Source: Synergistaceae bacterium (GTDB taxonomy: Bacteria; Synergistota; Synergistia; Synergistales; Aminobacteriaceae). Taken from it: DNA of 40,208 bases. The DNA is taken from assembly GCA_031276855.1 (NCBI GenBank), contig JAISMH010000159.1:1-40208 (forward strand), given 5' to 3'. Both the position numbers and the translations under genes were made by a program. A model generated the notes under the pieces. It was not told where the DNA came from. It saw only the letters and a list, made by a program, of their open reading frames with translations, and did no database searches. Each line of letters opens with the position of its first letter. The first letter of the stretch is position 1. Positions 1-7,564 of this stretch are shown piece after piece.

Positions 1-1616
1 CCCTGGCAGGAAACCCATAAGTTTCCGTGGCGCAAAACGACCTCCGCGCCGCCGGCGAAGGGCTCCAGACCGTTTTTCAGAAACGCCCTGTTCCGGTCCA
101 GCCGAAGAACCTCGTAGCAGTAGCGGTTCGCGACGTCCAAAACCAGCACGGCTCCGCCCGTTTCGGCGTCCGTTTTCTCCGATTTCTCCGAGAAAACAGG
201 AACGGCCTCCAGCAGGGCGCAGTACAGCACGAACTCCTGGCCGCGCAGGGCCTCCAGAGCCGCGTCCCATTGCTCCGCCGGACAGGGGCGGCCGGGCGAA
301 AAAGGAGGGGCGGAGGGCATTTCCGAAGACGAAATTTCCGAAAACGGGGTTTCCGGAATCGGGGGTTTCGGAATCGGGGGCTTCGGAATCGAGGGCTTCG
401 GAATCGGAGGTTCTTGCGGCGCGGGCGTTTTTCGTGCGATCGCGGCGGCCCGTCCGCGCGGCGCCGGCTCGGACGGTTTGGATTCCTCCCCTTCCTTCAG
501 GCGAACCATCTTCGCCATCAAAAGTCCGCTCAGGACGTCGATCCGCAGCCCCTGACGGACCTGCGGAAGAAGCTCCGAGAGAAAATCCATGACGGACGCG
601 AGTTCCCGCGGATCCCAAAGCGGCGATTCCGTCTTCAGGTATTCTTTCTCCTGATCCGAGGCGTCGAGAGCGGCGAGGACGCCGCTCCATCGAGCCGTCA
701 GCCAGAGGTTGCGGACGAGGGCGAAGAGTTCTTCGAGAAAACGCTGCGGCGAAGCCCCCCCGGCGAGCATACGGTCCAGTTCGAGGAAGGTTTCCGCCTC
801 TCCCGCGCGCCAGCCGGAGAGCCACCGTTCGAGAGTGGGGCGGCTTCCCTGCCCCAGGGTGGTCTCGACATCGGAAAGGGCGATCTCCGAGCGCCCCAGG
901 TTGGCGGCCTGCTCCAGCATGGAAAGCGCGTCGCGCAGAGCGCCGTCCGCCTGACGCGCGATCTCCCAGAGGGCTTCCGTCTGGTACGCGAGGCCCTCCG
1001 CGGCGGAGACGCGGACCAGTCGGTCGTAAATGTCCCGCGCGCCGATGCGGCGGAAGGGAATGTGCTGGCAGCGCGAACGGATGGTGACGGGAACCTTGTG
1101 CGCCTCCGTCGTCGCCAGAATGAACACCACGTACGCGGGAGGCTCCTCCAGCGTTTTCAGGAGCGCGTTGAAGGCCGATATGGAGAGCATATGCACTTCG
1201 TCCACAATGTAGACTTTATAAAGAGAGGAAAAGGGCGCGAGGGTGACGTGGCTCTTGAGCTCGCGCACCTCGTCCACGCTGTTGTTGGAGGCCCCGTCGA
1301 TCTCGATGACGTCGAGACTCTCGCCCGCCGCTATGGCCAGACAATTTTTGCACTCGCAGCACGGCTCGCAGGCCCTGAGTTCTTCGGCGGCGTTCTTTCC
1401 GCCGCCCTCGCCCTTCACGGGCGAAAGACAGTTGAGCGCCTTCGCGAGCAGGCGGGCGACCGTCGTCTTGCCGCAGCCGCGCGGACCGGAAAAGAGGTAC
1501 GCGTGACCGACGCGGGAACGTTCGAGACTCCTGACGATGACGTCCACCGCCGTTTTCTGACCCGCGACCTCGGAAAACCTCTGAGGCCGGTACCGTCGAT
1601 AGAGTGAAATTCCCAA
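1..1616 (-). CDS. dnaX: DNA polymerase III subunit gamma/tau, partial (C-terminus beyond window)
   Basis: Clamp-loader ATPase subunit of the replicative polymerase. The minus-strand reading frame is open to the window edge for about 538 codons. It begins near LYRRYRPQRFSEVAGQ, the usual DnaX N-terminus. Walker A GPRGCGKTT lies at about residues 43-51, a four-cysteine zinc site ending CEPCCECKNC follows, and Walker B DEVH is at residues 139-142. The chosen start is TTG at 1616, preceded by a purine-rich GGGGGCAGGA; no ATG lies near the conserved N-terminus, so the start is moderately sure. Residues about 402-430 are a proline-rich linker of IPKP-type repeats encoded by 15-base units. It lies 94 bp downstream of the small membrane protein gene and probably shares its promoter. 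The stop codon is outside the window. Confidence 0.93.
   Translation of the reverse strand, partial: MGISLYRRYRPQRFSEVAGQKTAVDVIVRSLERSRVGHAYLFSGPRGCGKTTVARLLAKALNCLSPVKGEGGGKNAAEELRACEPCCECKNCLAIAAGESLDVIEIDGASNNSVDEVRELKSHVTLAPFSSLYKVYIVDEVHMLSISAFNALLKTLEEPPAYVVFILATTEAHKVPVTIRSRCQHIPFRRIGARDIYDRLVRVSAAEGLAYQTEALWEIARQADGALRDALSMLEQAANLGRSEIALSDVETTLGQGSRPTLERWLSGWRAGEAETFLELDRMLAGGASPQRFLEELFALVRNLWLTARWSGVLAALDASDQEKEYLKTESPLWDPRELASVMDFLSELLPQVRQGLRIDVLSGLLMAKMVRLKEGEESKPSEPAPRGRAAAIARKTPAPQEPPIPKPSIPKPPIPKPPIPETPFSEISSSEMPSAPPFSPGRPCPAEQWDAALEALRGQEFVLYCALLEAVPVFSEKSEKTDAETGGAVLVLDVANRYCYEVLRLDRNRAFLKNGLEPFAGGAEVVLRHGNLWVSCQ
325..411 (-). repeat. 15-base tandem repeat inside dnaX
   Basis: About four imperfect 15-base units of the type GAATCGGGGGCTTCG (plus strand) encode successive IPKPP/IPKPS pentapeptides in the DnaX linker. 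The period is a multiple of three, so the frame is kept. The flanking bases decay into related TTCCGAA units. A flexible linker between the ATPase core and the C-terminal domain is normal for DnaX; the repeat structure is the unusual part. Confidence 0.8.
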
Positions 1617-1710
1617 AATCCTGCCCCCCGTCGGCTCCAAAAAACACCTTTCGGCCCGGCCCGACAGCTCCGTCCGTTCGGCGAACCCCGCCTTGCCGAG
1701 TGCGATTTTA

Positions 1711-2175
1711 TCACGGAAGGCGGTGGTTCGTCAGGACGCGGCGCGCCTCGGTCTGGCGGGAGCGCGTCCTCAACTTCTCGAATTCCTGAGCGATGCGCTC
1801 CTTCTCCTTGCGTTCGACGGGCAGAGAGTCCAGCAACGCCGTCAGGTCGTCCTCCAGTCTGGAGAGCTCCTGCTGCGAGCAGGGCAGGGTGCGCCCGATG
1901 AACTTCGCCCCGTTGATCGCGTTCTCCGCCGCGAGAAGGGCCAGACGGCCCGAGATCGCCCGCAGCTCTCCGACGGCGGGGGAAAGCTCTTCCCCTCCGT
2001 CCCCGCCGCTCGCCGGGTCGGCCATCGCGTAGAACAAAAACAGGGCCGTCAGTAAAAACATCGCTCCGCCGGACAGGTAGCGCCCGAGATAAAAAAGGTG
2101 GCCGGCCGCTCCGCTGCTCAGCATTCCCGCGCAAAACAGCAGCCCCTTGCCCAACCCCCGCCACGTCGTCTTCAT
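1711..2175 (-). CDS. small membrane-anchored coiled-coil protein, unknown function
   Basis: A 154-residue protein I do not recognise. After a short basic start (MKTTWRGLGKG) there are two hydrophobic stretches, about residues 10-32 and 33-51, consistent with a membrane hairpin. A charged, leucine-rich region follows from about residue 65 to the end, with heptad-like spacing around LSRLEDDLTALLDSLPVERKEKERIAQEF, suggesting a cytoplasmic coiled coil. It sits directly upstream of dnaX on the same strand, 94 bp away, and is probably co-transcribed. An extended -10 promoter lies upstream. Codon use matches the neighbours, so it is very likely a real gene. Function cannot be inferred from context alone. 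Confidence 0.75.
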   Translation of the reverse strand: MKTTWRGLGKGLLFCAGMLSSGAAGHLFYLGRYLSGGAMFLLTALFLFYAMADPASGGDGGEELSPAVGELRAISGRLALLAAENAINGAKFIGRTLPCSQQELSRLEDDLTALLDSLPVERKEKERIAQEFEKLRTRSRQTEARRVLTNHRLP

Positions 2176-2216
2176 TGCCCTCTTTCACCGCCTCGCGTCC
2201 GATCTGCCTGTCTGGA

Positions 2217-2246
2217 ATTCTAACATAAGAGCCTATTCCCATAACG
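2217..2246 (-). promoter_or_regulatory. putative promoter for the 154-aa gene and dnaX
   Basis: On the minus strand a TGT-TAGAAT extended -10 (TAGAAT at 2217-2222) lies about 40 bp upstream of the start at 2175, with a weak -35 candidate TTATGG 16 bp further upstream. It faces away from the riboswitch promoter, so the two transcription units diverge here. Confidence 0.45.
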
Positions 2247-2291
2247 GCCCCGGCCCCCCTCGGATGGCAATCGGCGTTTTCCTGCTTTCCG

Positions 2292-2322
2292 CTTAAAAAT
2301 TTACCTCTCGGGAGTGTATAAT
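2292..2322 (+). promoter_or_regulatory. promoter of the riboswitch-nrdDG unit
   Basis: A perfect -10 TATAAT lies at 2317-2322. The best -35 candidate is TTAAAA, about 18 bp upstream, which is weak. The predicted transcription start near 2329 is just before the 5' side of the cobalamin aptamer. Confidence 0.6.
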
Positions 2323-2341
2323 GAGCCTCGACTGAAAGCCT

Positions 2342-2487
2342 ATGCGTTTCGGTGTCTGGGAAGCCGGTGAGAATCCGGAGCGGCCCCGCCACTGTATTCG
2401 GGACGAAATCGCGGGAAGCCACCGCCCCTGAGGCGGGAAGGCGCGAAAGTAGGATGAACGAAAGCCAGGAGACCGGCCGAAACGATC
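2342..2487 (+). ncRNA. cobalamin (B12) riboswitch aptamer
   Basis: The stretch carries the conserved cobalamin-riboswitch blocks in order: GGTG...GGGAA, GCCGGTGAGAATCCGG, GCGGCCCCGCCACTGTA, GGGAAGCCAC, and the B12 box AAGCCAGGAGACCGGCC near 2462-2478. The closing helix P1 is visible: CGTTTCGG (2345-2352) pairs with CCGAAACG (2477-2484). The aptamer binds adenosylcobalamin or a related corrinoid. Here it stands between a sigma70-type promoter and an intrinsic terminator that precedes nrdD, so the expected behaviour is B12-dependent termination. Genes under this riboswitch usually concern B12 synthesis, uptake or B12-independent isoenzymes. Confidence 0.95.
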
Positions 2488-2553
2488 TTTTCGCTGTTGC
2501 GCGCGGGCGCATGGGGAATCTCCGAGGTGTACGCGGGTGTGCGCATTTATCGG

Positions 2554-2586
2554 GAGAAGCCCTTACGCGGGCTTCTTCTTTTTTTG
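2554..2586 (+). terminator. intrinsic terminator, expression platform of the B12 riboswitch
   Basis: AGAAGCCC (2555-2562) pairs with GGGCTTCT (2569-2576) around a six-base loop, followed at once by a T-rich run to 2585. It lies between the aptamer and the nrdD start at 2629, so it can stop transcription before the gene. Control is therefore most likely at the level of transcription attenuation. Confidence 0.85.
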
Positions 2587-2628
2587 CGCGTTTTTGTACG
2601 TCAATAATTTGCATGGAGGATCTGCTGC

Positions 2629-4920
2629 ATGATAACGAAGATCGAAAAGCGGGACGGACGCGCGGCGCCGTTCAACATCGAAAAAATTTCAAACGCGGTT
2701 TTCAAGGCGCTCTCGGCGGCCGGGGAGGCGAATTCCCTGCCGTCGTCCCCGCCGCTTCCCGTCCTCGCCTTTGCTCTGGCGGAAAAGGTCGCCGCGCGCC
2801 TCGAAAACGCTCCGCGGCGCGTTCCCCTGACCGCGCCCGCCGACCCGGAAGTCCGGCCTTCGTACCCGCTTCCCGCCCTGTTCGCGGACTGCGGGGAACG
2901 GGAGTATCCGCCCCACGTCGAAGAGATTCAGGACATCGTGGAGCGCGTCCTGATAGACGAGGGGTATCTCGAAACCGCGAAGGCGTACATTCTTTACCGC
3001 GCGCAGCGCAGCCGCGTCCGCAATATGCGGAACCACCTCATGAAAATTTACGGGGACCTGACCTTTCAGGACGCTCAGGAAAACGACCTGAAGCGGGAGA
3101 ACGCCAACATCGACGGGAACACGGCGATGGGGACGATGCTGCGCTACGGCTCGGAAGGGGCCAAATATTTCAACGAGATTTTCGTCCTCGATCCGGAACA
3201 CGCGGCCGCCCACAAACAGGGAGACATCCACATCCACGACATGGATTTTCTGACCCTGACGACGACCTGCTGCCAGATCGACCTCGACGCCCTCTTCAAA
3301 AACGGGTTCGGCACGGGACACGGATACCTCCGCGAGCCGAACGACATCCGAAGCTACGCCGCCCTCGCCTGCATCGCCATTCAATCGAACCAGAACGACC
3401 AGCACGGGGGACAGAGCGTCCCCGCCTTCGATTACGCCATGGCGCCGGGCGCGGCGAAGACTTACGCGCGGCTCTACAAAGAGAACCTGAAAAAGGCCCT
3501 CGCGCTTCTGCCCGGAGACGATCCCGGGACGCGGGAGCGGGCGGAGGCGTTCGCGCGGGCGGAGGCGGAGCGGGAGACCGACCGCGCGGTGTATCAGGCG
3601 ATGGAGGCGCTGGTCCACAACCTGAACACGATGCACAGCCGGGCCGGGGCGCAGATTCCCTTCAGCTCCCTCAACTACGGCACGGACACCTCGCCGGAGG
3701 GGCGTCTCGTCACGAAAAACCTGCTGCTGGCGACCGACGCGGGGCTGGGCAGCGGAGAGACCGCCATCTTTCCCGTCAGCATTTTCAAGGTGAAGGAGGG
3801 CGTCAACTACAATCCGGGGGATCCGAACTACGACCTGTTCCAGCTGGCCTGCCGGGTCAGCGCGAAGCGCCTCTTCCCCAACTTCGCGTTCATCGACGCG
3901 CCGTTCAATTTGCGGTACTACCGTCCCGGGCGGCCCGAAACGGAGGCCGCCTACATGGGCTGCCGCACGCGCGTGATCGGCAACGTCTTCGACGAAACGC
4001 GGGAGGTCGTGACGGGACGGGGAAACCTGAGCTTCACCACCGTCAACCTGCCCCGTCTGGCCCTGAAAAGCGGCGGCGCCGCGTCCGTTTTCCGGGGCCT
4101 GCTGGACGAAAAAATCAGCCTGGTCGTCGACCAGCTGCTGGAGCGTTTCAAGATTCAGGCGAAGAAAAAAGTGAAAAACTTCCCGTTCCTCATGGGGCAG
4201 GGGATATGGATGGACTCGGAGAAACTGGCGCAGGACGACGAAATCGGAGAAATTCTGCGCCACGGAAGCCTGTCGATGGGCTTTATCGGCCTGGCGGAGT
4301 GTCTGAAGGCCCTGACGGGAAAGCACCACGGCGAATCCGAAGACTCGCAGAGGCTGGGGCTCGAAATCGTGAAACACATGCGGCGGCGCATGGACGAGGC
4401 CGCTCTGATGTACAGAATGAACTTCACCCTGCTGGCGACCCCGGCGGAGGGGACGGCCGGGCGGTTCGTCAAGATGGACCGCGGGCTCTTCGGCCCGATC
4501 GAGGGCGTGACCGACCGGGAGTACTACACGAACAGCTTCCATATCCCCGTTTACCACAAGCTGGGGGCATACGACAAAATTCGGCTGGAGGCCCCGTACC
4601 ACGCGCTGACGAACGCGGGACACATCACCTACGTGGAGATGGACGGAGACCCCCTGCAAAATCCGAAGGCGTTCGAGAAAATCGTGCGGGCGATGAAAGA
4701 GGCCGGGGTCGGCTACGGCTCGATCAACCACCCCGTGGATCGGGACCCGGTCTGCGGATACACGGGGGTCATCCGGGACGTCTGCCCGCTCTGCGGCAGG
4801 CGGGAGGACGGCGTGAAGTTCGAGCGCATACGGCGGATCACGGGCTATCTGGTGGGAACGCTCGACCGCTTCAACGACGCAAAAAAAGCCGAGGAGCGCG
4901 ACCGTGTCAAACACATCTGA
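2629..4920 (+). CDS. nrdD: anaerobic (class III) ribonucleoside-triphosphate reductase
   Basis: Reduces ribonucleoside triphosphates to deoxynucleotides under anoxia with a glycyl radical; independent of B12. The 763-residue protein has an N-terminal ATP-cone (about residues 1-95, starting MITKIEKRDGR), the active-site region ACIAIQSNQNDQHGGQS, and a C-terminal glycyl-radical motif RRITGYLVG with the radical glycine near residue 739. A C-terminal metal site reads DPVCGYTG...CPLCG; only three cysteines of a possible CxxC/CxxC pair are seen. GGAGGATC upstream serves as ribosome binding site. It is preceded by a B12 riboswitch and terminator and followed by nrdG, whose start overlaps its last 17 bases. 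Confidence 0.97.
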   Translation: MITKIEKRDGRAAPFNIEKISNAVFKALSAAGEANSLPSSPPLPVLAFALAEKVAARLENAPRRVPLTAPADPEVRPSYPLPALFADCGEREYPPHVEEIQDIVERVLIDEGYLETAKAYILYRAQRSRVRNMRNHLMKIYGDLTFQDAQENDLKRENANIDGNTAMGTMLRYGSEGAKYFNEIFVLDPEHAAAHKQGDIHIHDMDFLTLTTTCCQIDLDALFKNGFGTGHGYLREPNDIRSYAALACIAIQSNQNDQHGGQSVPAFDYAMAPGAAKTYARLYKENLKKALALLPGDDPGTRERAEAFARAEAERETDRAVYQAMEALVHNLNTMHSRAGAQIPFSSLNYGTDTSPEGRLVTKNLLLATDAGLGSGETAIFPVSIFKVKEGVNYNPGDPNYDLFQLACRVSAKRLFPNFAFIDAPFNLRYYRPGRPETEAAYMGCRTRVIGNVFDETREVVTGRGNLSFTTVNLPRLALKSGGAASVFRGLLDEKISLVVDQLLERFKIQAKKKVKNFPFLMGQGIWMDSEKLAQDDEIGEILRHGSLSMGFIGLAECLKALTGKHHGESEDSQRLGLEIVKHMRRRMDEAALMYRMNFTLLATPAEGTAGRFVKMDRGLFGPIEGVTDREYYTNSFHIPVYHKLGAYDKIRLEAPYHALTNAGHITYVEMDGDPLQNPKAFEKIVRAMKEAGVGYGSINHPVDRDPVCGYTGVIRDVCPLCGRREDGVKFERIRRITGYLVGTLDRFNDAKKAEERDRVKHI

Positions 4921-5524
4921 CGAAAAACCTCTGGGCTCCGCCCAAACCCGGCAGGGGGCGCGGTCCCCTGCACCCCATAATAGCTCGGGGACATCCGGTC
5001 CTGTGCGGTTGTCGGGTATCGTCGAGGAATCTTGCGTGGACGGGCCGGGAATACGGTTCGTCGTCTTCGCGCAGGGCTGCCGGCACCGGTGCCCGGCCTG
5101 CCACAACCCCCAGACGCACCCGTTCGAGGGAGGATTCCCGACGGACGGCGAAGAGATTATGCGCCGCATGGCGGCCAACCCGCTTCTGGACGGAATCACG
5201 CTCTCAGGAGGCGACCCGTTCGAGCAGGCGGACGCCTTCGCCGCTCTGGCGGAAAAAGCGCGCGAAAGAGGCTACGACGTCGTGACCTACACGGGTTGGA
5301 GATACGAGGAAATCCTGCTCCGCGGCGAACAGGGCTGGAGGCGTCTTCTGGAGTCCACGGACATCCTTGTGGACGGACGCTTCGAATTGACCTTGGAAAG
5401 CGACCTCCTGCCCTTCCGGGGTTCGTCCAACCAGCGCCTGATCGACGTGCCGCGCTCGCTGGAAAGCGGCCGCTTATACCAAATTTATACCAATCAGACG
5501 CGGGAGCGAAAGGCGCGCTCGTAG
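4904..5524 (+). CDS. nrdG: anaerobic ribonucleotide reductase activating protein (radical SAM)
   Basis: Installs the glycyl radical on NrdD using S-adenosylmethionine and a 4Fe-4S cluster. The CxxxCxxC motif is CRHRCPAC, with cysteines at residues 59, 63 and 66, and LSGGDPFEQ supplies the SAM-binding glycines. The start is GTG at 4904 with GAGGAG seven bases upstream, overlapping nrdD by 17 bases, which suggests translational coupling. Residues about 8-26 are unlike any NrdG: they are encoded by a copy of the dispersed GC-rich hairpin repeat, read in frame. If that start is not used, an alternative GTG at residue 34 (VRLSGIVEES) would skip the insert but has a poor ribosome binding site. The 3' end overlaps the convergent permease gene by 31 bp. 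Confidence 0.95.
   Translation: MSNTSDEKPLGSAQTRQGARSPAPHNSSGTSGPVRLSGIVEESCVDGPGIRFVVFAQGCRHRCPACHNPQTHPFEGGFPTDGEEIMRRMAANPLLDGITLSGGDPFEQADAFAALAEKARERGYDVVTYTGWRYEEILLRGEQGWRRLLESTDILVDGRFELTLESDLLPFRGSSNQRLIDVPRSLESGRLYQIYTNQTRERKARS
4929..4979 (-). repeat. dispersed double-hairpin repeat, copy inside nrdG
   Basis: The sequence holds GGGCTCCGCCC followed by a second palindrome built from GGCAGGGGG and CCCCTGC, ending CACCCCAT. It matches the copy at 37951-38000 in the same order and, inverted, the copy at 37262-37310. It is translated as residues about 8-26 of NrdG without breaking the frame. Other copies lie between genes. Confidence 0.85.
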
Positions 5525-6324
5525 ACCATGATGACGAGAGTCGTCGTCACGGTCAGGATGACGGCCAGCGCGTCGGCTTGGGCGATGTCCGAGGACATGT
5601 CGGAGACCTGAGTGTAGATCACCATCGGCAGAATCTTCACGGCGGTGCCCGTCAGAGCGAAGGCCGTCCCGAACGCCCCCATGCTCACCGCGAAAAGAAG
5701 CGAGGACCCGGACAGGATCGCCGGGCCCAGCATGGGGAGAAGCACCTTGAAGAAAATCGTCCCGCGTTCGGCCCCGAGACTGGCCGCCGCCTCCAGAAGG
5801 TTCCAGTCGGCGTTGCTCCACGCCACGGTCATGGTGAGAATCATGCGCGGGATGAGAAAATAAAGATAGGCCACGACCAGTCCCCGCCACGTGAAAAGAA
5901 ACGCCGAAAACTCCAGCGGGTTGATGTCCAGAAACCGCTTCAAAAGAAGCGTGAAAAATCCGCTCGTCCCCAGCAGAACGATAAAGGCGAAACCGACGAC
6001 GAGCCCGCTGAACGTCAGGGGCACGGACGTGACGGCCATCAAAAAACCCTTCCGCCGCCCGCTCTTGTGAATGGCATAAGATATGGGAAGTCCGATGAGC
6101 GTTCCCAGAAAGGCCGTACTGACGGAAAGGGCGATGCTCGTGAAAAAAGACTCCCGGTAGAGCTTTTTGACGAACAAAGACAAATAATTGCCGCGGGAGA
6201 ACGCTCCGTTGACGAAGAAGCTCTCCCACAGCACCAGCGCCAGAGGCCACGCCAGAAAGGCGGCCAGGAGGGCCGCCGCCGGCAGCAGCAGAAAGTAAAG
6301 TCCCTTTCTTCTACTTTTATTCAA
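5494..6324 (-). CDS. ABC transporter permease (Fe/polyamine/phosphonate-type)
   Basis: Inner-membrane permease of 276 residues with about six hydrophobic segments. An EAA-loop, EAAASLGAERGTIFFKVLLP, contacts the ATPase. It resembles permeases of the binding-protein importers for ferric iron, spermidine/putrescine, thiamine or 2-aminoethylphosphonate; the substrate is not settled. The start is TTG at 6324 with GGAGG about 11 bases upstream; the spacing is long but no better start is present. It is the last gene of the minus-strand operon, 30 bp after the binding-protein gene, and pairs with the permease at 9155-9973. Confidence 0.88.
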   Translation of the reverse strand: MNKSRRKGLYFLLLPAAALLAAFLAWPLALVLWESFFVNGAFSRGNYLSLFVKKLYRESFFTSIALSVSTAFLGTLIGLPISYAIHKSGRRKGFLMAVTSVPLTFSGLVVGFAFIVLLGTSGFFTLLLKRFLDINPLEFSAFLFTWRGLVVAYLYFLIPRMILTMTVAWSNADWNLLEAAASLGAERGTIFFKVLLPMLGPAILSGSSLLFAVSMGAFGTAFALTGTAVKILPMVIYTQVSDMSSDIAQADALAVILTVTTTLVIMVYERAFRSRV

Positions 6325-6354
6325 GACTCAAGACGCCTCCGGTAAGCCCTTATC

Positions 6355-7419
6355 CTAATCTTCTCCCAGAACCTTGGAGCCCCACAGACCCGCCAGAGTG
6401 GTCTGGACCTCCGCGGCCTTCACCCAGTCCACGTCCTTGACGCGCTCGTAGTCCGAGGCGGGCAGGAATTTGTCCGCCACTTCGGCCGGCATCTTGAAAC
6501 CGGGGATGATGGGAAGGACGTACCCCTTGGCGAAAAGCCCCTGACCCTCGTCCGACAGGACATAGTTCAGCCAGAGCCTGCCGGCGTTCGGGTTGGGCCC
6601 GCCCTTGACGAGGCTCATGGCGTAGGGCGACGCGATCGTTCCCTCGGCCGGGATGACGATATCGATGGCGTCTCCCAGTCCGGCGATGTATTTCGCGCGG
6701 TAGGCGTTGGCGTCGTAGGTGATCCAGATGGGGATCTCGCCCTTCACGAACTTGTCGAACTCCGTCGTCTTCTCGATCATGCGGACGTTGCCGCTCTGCT
6801 GGAGCTTCGCCAGATACTCGATGCCCGCGTCGGGATGATCGAGGTCGCCGCCCTGAGCGTAGGCGCAGGCCAGCACGATCGCGTATCCGATACCCGCGGT
6901 CCGCGGGTCGAGGTAGACGACGGACTTCGAATACTCCGGCTTCAAAAGGTCGGCCCAGCTCTTGGGCGTCTCCTTGACCAAGTGCTTGTTCACCACGAAG
7001 GCGATCGTCATCTTGTGGACGCAGAACCAGTTTCCGTCAGGGTCTTTGAGGATTTTCGGGATCTTCTCGAAGTTGACGGGCTTGAAGGGCTCGGTCACGG
7101 CCTTCCCTTGAGCCGCCGCGGCCGAGGGCATGAAGTAATAAGCCGAGTCGCCCTGCGGGTTGTTGCGCTCCTTGTCCAGACGGACGACCGTCGCGCCGCT
7201 CCCCAGGTCGTTGAACGTGACCTCGATTCCGTAACGCGCCTCGAATCCGTCGAAAAGAGCCTGCCAGTTCGCCCAGGTCGGGCCGGTGTCGTAGCTGTTC
7301 ACGGCGTTCTCCTTCTTCGCCGCCGCAGCCAGGGCGTTTTCCCCCTCGTAAAGCTCCGCGGCACAAGCCGCACCCGTCAACAACAAAACTCCCGCAAGAA
7401 CCGCCGCCAATTTCTTCAT
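6355..7419 (-). CDS. ABC transporter substrate-binding protein (family 1, AfuA/PotD-like)
   Basis: Periplasmic solute-binding protein. The N-terminus MKKLAAVLAGVLLLTGAACA is a signal peptide, possibly with a lipobox-like cysteine (GAAC) or a signal peptidase I site at CAA-EL. The mature part shows the two-lobed family pattern (LKPEYSKSVVYLDPRTAGIGYAIVL region, then WITYDANAYRAKYIAG). The start is ATG at 7419, ten bases after AGGAG; a GTG nine bases earlier is too close to that site. It follows the ATPase gene in the operon, separated by a hairpin-repeat cluster that may set its expression level apart. Substrate unknown; relatives bind Fe3+, polyamines, thiamine or phosphonates. Confidence 0.88.
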   Translation of the reverse strand: MKKLAAVLAGVLLLTGAACAAELYEGENALAAAAKKENAVNSYDTGPTWANWQALFDGFEARYGIEVTFNDLGSGATVVRLDKERNNPQGDSAYYFMPSAAAAQGKAVTEPFKPVNFEKIPKILKDPDGNWFCVHKMTIAFVVNKHLVKETPKSWADLLKPEYSKSVVYLDPRTAGIGYAIVLACAYAQGGDLDHPDAGIEYLAKLQQSGNVRMIEKTTEFDKFVKGEIPIWITYDANAYRAKYIAGLGDAIDIVIPAEGTIASPYAMSLVKGGPNPNAGRLWLNYVLSDEGQGLFAKGYVLPIIPGFKMPAEVADKFLPASDYERVKDVDWVKAAEVQTTLAGLWGSKVLGED

Positions 7420-7443
7420 AGACTGCACTCTCCTTTCATTGTC

Positions 7444-7540
7444 GAAAACCGCGGGGCGCTGCCCCGCACCTCAATTGAAAACCGCGGGGCACTGCCCCGC
7501 ACCCTGCTCAAGGGCCGTGGGCCCTTGAGAATCCCGTCAC
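7444..7540 (-). repeat. hairpin-repeat cluster between ATPase and binding-protein genes
   Basis: Two direct copies of a 27-base unit (7444-7470 and 7477-7503), each with the palindrome GCGGGGC-N2-GCCCCGC, are followed by a third palindrome CTCAAGGGCC/GGCCCTTGAG-like and the phrase GAGAATCCCG. The last part is the inverted equivalent of 23538-23560. It lies within the operon, so it more likely stabilises or partly terminates the mRNA than ends it. Confidence 0.8.
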
Positions 7541-7564
7541 AAAAAAATTAACCTTGCAAAAAAA

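Noticed and set aside
27-1607. Long plus-strand open frame of 526 codons
   Set aside because: It is the antisense of dnaX. Its translation is arginine-rich low-complexity with no family motif, whereas the minus strand gives a clear DnaX.
1617-1710. Possible SRP (4.5S) RNA upstream of dnaX
   Set aside because: SRP RNA often lies near dnaX, but the conserved GGAAG...AGCAG loop elements are not found on either strand.
6482-6494. Match of 10 bases to the spacer-like segment (positions 2-11) in the binding-protein gene, preceded by TTC
   Set aside because: GCCGGCATCT is common coding sequence in high-GC DNA, pairing stops after position 11, and position 1 mismatches. Probably chance.
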